Positions 56,195 through 64,000 of a DNA stretch of 64,000 bases are shown here, one piece after another. How positions within the stretch are numbered: the first letter of the stretch is position 1; each line of letters begins with the position of its first letter. Under the pieces are notes generated by a model that was not told the origin of the DNA, did no database searches, and worked only from the letters and a program-made list of their open reading frames with translations. Position numbers and translations under genes: made by a program. Origin of the DNA: Trichuris trichiura (Eukaryota; Nematoda; Enoplea; Trichinellida; Trichuridae); contig JBAJFE010000029.1 in assembly GCA_037903355.1 (NCBI GenBank), forward strand, positions 124,001-188,000, given 5' to 3'.

Positions 56195-59100
56195 ATGATC
56201 GCAGAGGATTCATCTGTCATGCCGGTGAGAAGATGAGTTGGTTGAAAGCATAAAGGTGTATTGGTTTGTATCCGTCAGATCTGGGATCCACCTACTCCCC
56301 CATTGAGCGACGGCGAAGATTGCTTTGCAACTGTCGATGATGACGCGTGGGGTCCCTACCTCAGGACACCCATGGGAGAACTTCTTTTGTGTGTGGATGA
56401 CATTGAACAGAAAGACTTTTTCATTGCGGCGGGATTGCCATCGCCTACGTCACCGGTTCAAGAGAAGCAACCTTCATCTGCCGAAGCAGTCGCTACTGTT
56501 CTTGATGGTTAACATGAAGCAGCAGGTAAGCAAGCTTGTCTGGCTGGCCCATCAAGCACTTTGAAAAAGGGACAAAATTTAAATTTTTTTGTCTATTCAA
56601 GATAGCAAGGAAAATATAGTTTCGAATGTTCAGTTGTCTGCTGCTTCGATTCGTAGCAGTATGGCTGGCGACACGTCAGTTAGTTCCACTTTAGAACCGC
56701 TGGGCACAGATAGAAGCGTTGCTGCCCCGCTTCCGAAAGACTTAACTGACGACTGTACAGTGGTAGGAAGAGATAAAGTGAACATTTTAATTCTTATTCT
56801 CTATTGGGTCTTTTTTGTCAGTGTTACCTGGCGGACCGTTTGTTGGCTCCAAGTTACGGTGTTGGAAGATGTCGCAATGCCAATTTGAATTGGGACTACG
56901 TGTCAGAGTATATTCTGGCGCAAAAAAAATGTGCCATTTCTCCGCGGCAATGTCTTACTCGATCGGAAAGCCGCAGGTCGATGCGCGGTCAGCCAAAGGC
57001 GGACTTAAGTCCATTTGTTTGCTCCTCTTATCCTTTTATCGATTCCGGTACGTTTCAATGGTGGTATGTTGCCATCCAAGTTAAAATGTTGCTTTTTACT
57101 TCTAGAAACTGAAGCTGGTACCTCGACGACGCTTTGCTGCCTTTCGCTGCTACGTCCATGCTTTGGCGCTCAGTACGGTTTTCCCAATGCGAAGGTCTTT
57201 GGGATGTTGTGTTTGTCGTCCGCAAAGGAAGAAAGTAGCCTCACTTTGCCGCCTCTTCCTTCTGATCTCTACCTTGGCCAGTTTAAATATTTTTTTCATT
57301 TTAATTTGCGCATACCCTGCTCTTTGTTTGTGTTGGGATAAAAATCTTGAATAGCTCGAAAATGCATTGCAAATTGTGCTTTGGCATTTTACAGATAAGA
57401 AATGTATTTGAGTGGAAGCGTCATCATGGATCTAAAGAACAAGATGAGTATACTAACGCCTCTACTAAAATACATTCTTTATTTAGAAGATGCCAATGCG
57501 CAACCGGCACAAGGCAGCACTTTACAGTGCATTTTCGACCTATTCGGGATTTTGTCTCTACCGTCTTTCTTTTTCTCAAAGGGCTTACGATGTTTTTTTG
57601 ACTTTTATTTTTCTTAATGTACAGTCATGTTGCATGTTTTTCCGGCTGCATACAGGCGTTCTGTAAAATTTAACTAAACGAGATAATGACTTCGCGATGT
57701 CTGCTTTCATTCAGTTTTCTATTGGGAATAGTATTAGGATTGAAAGCTACGTTTTAGTTGCTTGTAGTTTCGTTTTTATTTTAGGGTGATATTTCATTGT
57801 TTCAAGAGAACATTGTCTCTTTAAAATTTCTCACACGAGTTATCAGCGTTGTTGCAGGATTTTCCGAACAGCGGTGCATTGACTCTGAACGTCTTGGACC
57901 GCAAATGAGACAGTACGCATTGAAGTATCCGCAACAAGATCGGCCGGACGTTTCCAAGCATATTCCAAAGCTACCTCGCCTTGAAGAAAACGACGAGGAA
58001 CGTTACCTGACGTTGGTGTCGACTTCAATGGTGAACAAAACGCAAATCACTCTTATTTACTGTTACAAGACTTCTGTTGACAGATATCGAACCTGACTTT
58101 TCTGTCTTCTCTTGGCGCTAGTCATCCTACCGCTCCCTTCCTTGCTACGGCACGGCTTTTAGAAACAGTCTGCGCATTCTTGCACAACCTATTGTATCAT
58201 ACGGAACAATTTGTTAAGAATGCAGCCTCTGCCGCGCTACTGGCCGAATTTTCCAACGCATGCTCAGAGTTTACGTTGTCCTTTCCATTGTTCAATTTTT
58301 TAAATTTTATTTTTCGTTTAACTTGCTATTTCAACTGCCTAAGCGCTTAACTGCGTTTCAGAAGTCTAAGCTTGTGATCTTGTTTCAATATTTGTTTCAA
58401 GTAGATACGGAAAAGTGATTTTTAAACGTTGCTATAGGATGCTGACATGCAAGCGTCCTCAGCTCAGAAAACCGCCAACAACCAATTCCGGCAAGTATTG
58501 TCAGCTGGTTTTGTCTTATATGGTTAACGTTGGTAATGGTATGGACGTGGTGTTGCCGGAATATTCTACCGCCATTGGACAACCAATTGATTCCTCAGGG
58601 TTCTCCAGATCGTATCGCCACTTTATGCGCGTCAAGACGACGCAATTGGCCAGTCGATCCGCAACGACGATATGCAGATTGATTTGTTCCATTGGTTGTT
58701 ATTGTTTGTCTTTTGTTCAGACTGGTGGGTCTCGCAGGGAACTTGGATCGCGCGGGACACTTGTGCCAATCATGTCGTCCAATCATTCTTACCAAAGTCA
58801 AGTACAAGTTAGTGTTATTTCATTAGTAACTTTTGAATGTGTACCGTAAATGTGCGATATAAGGTTCGCCCAAAGCCGGTGTTCCCTCATGCTCGTATGC
58901 ACGTCTCCGCAGCGTGGGTTTGCCGCCATTCAGCGTCATCAGAGAATCTGATCACCAACTCAGTTGTCGGTAAGAGAGTAGATATTATACATTTACCGCT
59001 TTATGAATAATGTTATTTTCAGGGTGTACAGCATGTCTCATTCAGTGGGCATTCTCCTATGATGCCTACTTGTGGCCGTCCAATTTCGATCCGCAACATT

Positions 59101-59317
59101 CGACCGAGGCAGCCGAATACTTTGATTGCATCTCCTACCGCTGGGTAAGACGAGCTGTTAGTAACAGGATGTTTTATAGCTATATTCTCTCAGCCATTCT
59201 GATCCACGCCACTTGCGTCCGCAGATGTGATCCGTTCCATCCATCAATATGATAATGTCAGGTTGTCCCCAGAGAAGTCTCATTGACGACGTTTCCGATC
59301 CTTCAGCAAGTCGTTAA
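56195..59317 (+). pseudogene. Gene A2: pseudogene copy of gene A
   Basis: Same exon order as A1 but with several lesions. TAA replaces TTA in exon 2 (56510-56512). The GC donor GCAAGT of exon 5 is now GCCAGT (about 57279). Two bases are missing in exon 9 near 58905 (TCTCTCCGCAG became TCTCCGCAG). A CGA became TGA in the last exon near 59227. The remaining codons differ mostly at silent sites, so decay is recent. Confidence 0.85.
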
Positions 59318-60664
59318 TGGCGTCTGCTCGATATGAGCACTTTCCGGTGTATTGTTATTTTATCTTATTTTTTTCTCTCGCCTAAAGAGCTTGCAATTAA
59401 TTGTCACTGGTAAAGATTAGCCTTTATTGTTATCTTTTCCACGCCATTGTGTAGCTTGCAAGCGACGCTGTTTTCTTGATGAAGTTGGATCGAAATGTGG
59501 TTGAGCTATTGCACGTGCAGGTAGTGCTAACATTAGGATGAATAAATAAGCGCAAAACATCTGGTTCTTCGTAACTCGCGCAGTTTGCCATCGTAAAGCT
59601 TTAATGCATTTCAGAGCTTTAAGAAGCGACCAGTGACTCGATGGTTTGATCTTTTTCCTCCCCAACTGACAAGCCGACGATGATTTTTCTTAATTTCTAC
59701 AAGCGTAACGGAGTAGGAACTTTACAGCTTTTTTTATTCGCACTGAAAGTTTCCTCAGCCTAATAAGCGTGGCGGATGAGAATTTTAAAGTTCCGCTTGA
59801 AAGGACAGTATGTAAACTTGCGTTAAACCTATCACCTTGTCGGATGTCCTTGTCAAAAGCGCACAACGTGCAGTCGTCTTATTTGGCTACAGGAAGGTTG
59901 AGCCGCCGGTTAAGAAAACTCGCTGTGTTCAATACAGAAGAATAGTCAGAAACTGAACATCGAAAAATGAGACTGTAAGTTCATGTTATTTTACTTTCAA
60001 TTAAGCTTAGACGCAGTAGCTTTTTACGGGTTAATTTATGTTTTTATAAAATTGGTACTCCTACCTTACTGATCTGTCTGGACCAGCTAAAACAGTGAAT
60101 TCTGAATGTTAGTATTCATAGCATTCCACGTGATCATGTTTATATGGTTTTGCGCAGTATGAAGGTTACTCCTTTTGTAACGTTTTAGCGAATGCGCGCG
60201 GTGGTAGAGGTCATTAAGCGCAATTAATCAGAATGAAATTTGCCTACACCGTGGCCGCTGACTAATAGTAATACTGTAAAAGCCATTTAATATATCTGAC
60301 TTGTTGATAATCACTCCATTTTCAAAGTGTATGCATTAGTAAAACATGTATTAGCATTAAACGTTCAAAACTCACTTTAGCGCAATCCCATTTTGCCCAG
60401 CTTGGCAGAAGTTGTAATGCAATCCGCCTTGCTAGTGTGAAGAAATTGTAGTCGTTTATTAAAATTATTTTACTTGCCTTGGCTTGAGAATTGGCCATTG
60501 AGCAATTTTATATTTCTAACAGGCAGGGTAGAAAGCAGTTTTTTCTTCAACTGTTACGGCGAGTAAGAAAAAGAATTATTCGTGTATGAATATGGTGCAA
60601 AGTTTCAAAACGATTTTGCATAAAAGCAAAATTTTAAACTTTGGGAACGTAACTAAAAACTGAC
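59318..60664. other. Unit 2 spacer, gene A2 to lectin-like gene
   Basis: Counterpart of 44785-46118. Contains the mini-ORF copy on the minus strand (59417-59560) and otherwise no supported gene. Confidence 0.45.
59417..59560 (-). CDS. Candidate small secreted peptide, unit 2 copy
   Basis: Starts MFCAYLFILMLALPARAIA and keeps the SRKQRR basic cluster. The stop of unit 1 is replaced so the tail is seven residues longer (ends GKDNNKG). Same caveats as the unit 1 copy. Confidence 0.25.
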   Translation of the reverse strand: MFCAYLFILMLALPARAIAQPHFDPTSSRKQRRLQATQWRGKDNNKG

Positions 60665-61725
60665 ATGCATTTAAAGAGTTCCATTTGTAGCAATCTTTTT
60701 TTGGCGACATTTCTAACGATGCCTTTCGCTGGCTGGTGCACTCGTCAGTTATGTCCTTGGGAAATAGGAGATCAAAACAGCAATAACTTTGGCTTTACAA
60801 TGCCTGGCAATCGCGAATGCGTCACTCTGATTAGAACGTCGAAAAGTCGCTCAGCCAATGATAATGATTTCTCTAATCTAGCCCGTTCATGTCTAGCCAA
60901 CTACATTAATGGAAGGTTGCTTTATTGGAGTAAACTTTGGCCTTTTCAATTGACTACAAACGAAAACACACTTCCGGGGCGGCTTCCTAAGCAAAGTAAA
61001 ATACTTGTTGGAATTTGGATCGAGAATATTCAACATGGTGGTTCGGAAGCAGAAATGGACATAAATTACATTACTGGGGAAAAATTTCACTGCACTTACG
61101 AGATTAGCGGTTTGCATGGTTTAGTATTGATTTTGCCAAAGCCGTATATCTTGTCGTGCGATGTTTTCTGGCTACGCAACGGTCTTCAAGACGCTAAAGT
61201 GATTAAGAGTAGTGATAGTAGCAAAAAGTACTGCGTTTACTACGACTTTTCCGTTAGTAGTCTAGATATGATGTTCGGTGGTACGCATATCAAAGCATGT
61301 CCCGGCAAAGTAAATGACAATGTATTAGCCTGGTGTGTTCATGAAAAAGGAAAGTTCAGTGCAGTGAAAGAATCATCAGATACATCTTATCATTGTGCTG
61401 AGAACCACGTCTTACCATTCTGCCAGCACAGTAAGTATTTTTATTCTCAGTGTAGTGCTCACGTGCTCTTATTCTGCCAATGCTCGTCAGGTAGTTATTG
61501 TTTGTGTGTTGGCGGTTCACGCTGAAGTCAAACAGGGGCGTTGAATGCCAAAAGATTAACAACAAAAAAATGGTAATCTATTTTAAGAAATTTCCCATTT
61601 TAGACGATATCATACGGGAGCTCAGTTCGGCAAAAAACTGCCAGTTGTATTGCTACATTAATGTTAATGGCACCTGCTCTATAAGGAAGTCATGCATAAG
61701 TTCTAACGGCTCCGCTGAACACTAA
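60665..61725 (+). CDS. Gene B2: lectin-like secreted protein, unit 2
   Basis: Paralogue of B1 with signal peptide MHLKSSICSNLFLATF. The main frame runs to 61525 with the same Cys positions. Differences from B1 cluster around 61030-61300, in the segment IQHGGSEAEMDINYI and the following insert, and many alter residues, so the lectin-like face is diverging. Downstream, 61530-61725 keeps a Cys-containing frame (NCQLYCYINVNGTCS, ending NGSAEH then TAA) that B1 has lost by one base. This suggests B2 retains the ancestral C-terminus. The exon junction near 61435-61540 is unresolved. Confidence 0.6.
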
Positions 61726-62433
61726 AGAAATAGAAGAATCTTTTCATCTTCTGTTGCGTATAGCGGTGACCGCGAACTGAAACCCATTTTCAGCGCCTAC
61801 GATAATTGTTGCAGTTGCCGACGCGTAGAACCACTAAGTTGTCTTTCAAGTTGCAAAATTCCTTTTGAAATGTTCTTTTCTGATAACGTAATACGGAATG
61901 AGAGACAGAAGGAAAATGATTTTGAAATAGCACTGGGAAACTTCATTTGCATATGCGCCTTGTTTTCCTGTATTGAGCTCACAGTACGTTCTTTCACTCC
62001 GCCAAGCATGGCATAGCGCCAAACTTTTGCTCGACTGAAGGGTGAACAGGGAGGTGCGCAGGTAAAACGGATCCTGAAGTGCAGAAACAGGAGACTGTTT
62101 TTAAGTGGAAGGTACCACTGACGTCAAAACGTCCCGGCGTCGAAACATTACTGTTCCATTTTTTGGCAGTTGGCCGGAACAATCTAACTTTTGCTTTTAC
62201 CACATCCTCAAAATAAATAGCGGCGTAGAGGCGAAGTGGAAATTTACAGGGAAAAGACTTTTTTGTTCGTTTGCGTTCAACTTTATTTTGCGACGCAGTT
62301 CTACTCGCTACGGTGGGTGAACATGCTCAAATTCGTTTGAACTTTATCAGTTGACGTGAACTTCATTTCTGTTTGATACTTTAATATACAGCTGTGCTGC
62401 TGTGCACCTGGTTTTCATGGAATTTATATTCAG

Positions 62434-64000
62434 CTGACCTTACGTCATGTAATGATCATAAGTGTGCGGAAAACTCAACGTGTGTTGAACCCAACGGTAT
62501 AAGCAATGGACGTTCTTGCAACTGCTCATCCGGACTTGACGATTTGGCATGTTACAGTAGGTTGAGACAGACGAATTTACTCCATTGCAAGTTGATTGTT
62601 TAAGAGGCTCCTAAATTGAATCCGTGCCAAAGCAGCCCGTGCGGCTTGTTTGGCCATTGCAAAAGTCTTCAAAACGGCAACTATCATTGCGAGTGCAAGG
62701 ATGGGAGGAAATTAATAAATACACCTTGTATTGAAGGTATTGTTTTAAAATGAGTGGTATTCATGGAACTACAAACAAAGTTTATCCCAATTTGTATTTG
62801 CATCTGCGGATGTGTACGCACAAAATGATTGAACCGTTTAAGTTAACTGTTCTACGATCCGACGTCATGGAGCAGTTTCCTGGTGCTTCGAGTTTTAAAA
62901 ACTACGTCTTCGACGCTTTTAGTGTCAGTAACTTTCAAACTGTGGTCGTTATTTTAATATCTTTTCAATTACGCGTTCCGTCACAGAAGATGCAGTTTTT
63001 GTGAATGATTTCGTCAACTTTCATTTGTGTATGGCCCATAGACGTGTCTACAGTAAAACACCTGAAGTTGACCATTCTTATAAGTTGATTTGTCCGCACG
63101 TTAGCTGAGCCACTTATACCCACTTCCTATATGTTGACCAACTCCTATATTGACCAGTTTTCCCCAGTCCGTTGGGTGGTGAACTTACGGGGTTTTACTA
63201 TACTTCTAATTGGAAAAGCATTTGCTTACTGCGGTGGGCGTTGTTCATGGATTAGAGAACGTTTGGGTTCATTTACTTTCAGTTAATTTGGAATGCTCAG
63301 TCTTTGCTGCATTTGTCTGCAATGATCCGACGGCGTGCGTGCCATTCAACAACACCTTTTTATGCACATGCAAGTACGGTTTAGCTGACCGACGCTGTTA
63401 TCGATGTAAGCCAGACGAGAGAGCAGTTTTCAAGCTTAGTAATATTTTCTGTTTTAGCTACTCCGTGCGTAAGCAATCCGTGCGGCGACGGAGCCACTTG
63501 TGTAGATAGTGGACGCGACTATGCTTGCCACTGTGCGGACGGAAGTGTGAAAAGACAAAGATGCACAGACGGTATTGTTTGCGTACCATGTAAAGTACGG
63601 CCTCCTCTAGTGGTGTCAAAGAAATCAATAATAGAGTACAGCCAAAGCAAATCTGTCTATATGCGTTTTCCATTAGCTTTTTCTATCAGTAATTTTCACA
63701 AAGAATTCGCCCTACTTTTGGAGCGAGTAGTTCGCGTAAGTTTGTCCTTATAAAAGGGCTATGCTTTGAAAAAACTACTTAAGTTGCAGTAAGCCCACCT
63801 CCACCCAGGCTGCCCGTTGGAGCATTACAGAAATTTCTATCATGTCACTGGTGTAACGATTGAGTAATATCATTACGATGTTGTCCATTGCCAATCATGT
63901 GGTAAAATCTCCATTTAAGATACTGTTAATAAGTGCGAATTATCTTTTTTCGCATTTTTCACTCATTGTCTTCGGTACCATCGACATTATCACTAAAAGA
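62434..64000 (+). CDS. Multi-EGF membrane protein, unit 2 (5' part, truncated by window)
   Basis: EGF exons 62434-62556, 62605-62736, 63301-63405 and 63458-63571, phase 1-1. EGF3 is intact here (CNDPTACVPFNNTFLCTCK), unlike unit 1. The coding-like segment after EGF4 (contains [15 protein letters not shown] and [19 protein letters not shown]) is also preserved to a GTAAGT at 63735. TM and tail exons would lie beyond the window. A MITE (63051-63200) has inserted between EGF2 and EGF3. Confidence 0.75.
63051..63200. mobile_element. 150-bp Tc1/mariner-type MITE with TA target duplication
   Basis: Terminal inverted repeats CAGTAAAACACC and GGGGTTTTACTA, flanked by TA on both sides (63049-63050, 63201-63202). 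Unit 1 has the empty site with one TA at about 48489-48490. The interior repeats TTGACCA motifs. Too short to encode a transposase. Confidence 0.88.

Larger units (their letters stand above)
55803..64000 (+). repeat. Tandem segmental duplication, unit 2 (partial, runs off window)
   Basis: Repeats 41150-49280 in the same order and orientation. It ends only because the window ends, within the region following EGF4. Confidence 0.92.

Noticed and set aside
1..64000. CRISPR arrays, rRNA and tRNA genes
   Set aside because: No regularly spaced repeats, no rRNA-like blocks, and no sequence with a convincing cloverleaf or T-arm context was found by eye.

Overview
The window is eukaryotic nuclear DNA. 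Genes are split by many short introns, mostly 38-60 nt, with GT-AG ends and a noticeable number of GC-AG introns. Canonical AATAAA signals follow several stop codons. The gene content is metazoan: a class I PI-transfer protein, XLF/NHEJ1, an ING3-type PHD protein, an SRCAP/Domino/SSL-1 ATPase, mitochondrial GatB, WAP-like and EGF-repeat surface proteins. Base composition, intron size and the expansion of WAP, EGF and lectin-like genes suggest an early-branching (clade I, Trichuris/Trichinella-like) nematode. That placement is an inference, not a match to a database. All exon structures were read by eye from splice sites, reading phase and remembered family alignments.

Layout. 97-1924 (+): 3' end of a gene resembling TTC28. 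2565-3455 (+): intronless histidine-phosphatase-fold gene with degraded catalytic arginines. 5770-8914 (+): four-exon secreted Cys-rich protein. 8966-13781: a packed cluster made of XLF (-), an unnamed gene (+) and a class I PITP (-). The unnamed gene and PITP share one CTAG as both stop codons. 14.0-21.2 kb: gene-poor, with copies of a foldback repeat. 21227-23279 (+): ING3-like. 25679-26531 (+): GPI-anchored triple WAP-like protein. 27931-30100 (+): GatB. 31127-33492: an inverted duplication in which a 146-codon mini-gene on the minus strand reproduces the promoter and first three exons of SRCAP. 32977-40573 (+): complete SRCAP/SSL-1, about 1664 aa.

From 41.15 kb to the right edge the sequence is a tandem segmental duplication with a period of about 14.6-14.7 kb. 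Unit 1 (41.15-55.79 kb) holds gene A (Ser/Pro-rich, 565 aa), a lectin-like secreted protein gene and a 13-EGF single-pass membrane protein gene. Unit 2 (55.80 kb to the edge) repeats gene A as a pseudogene, then the lectin-like gene and the first EGF exons before the window ends. The units differ by long hairpins, a 150-bp TA-flanked MITE and complementary frameshifts.

Functional themes: ING3 and SRCAP both belong to the NuA4/TIP60 and SWR1 chromatin system. XLF serves non-homologous end joining. The right half is an evolving family of cell-surface proteins.
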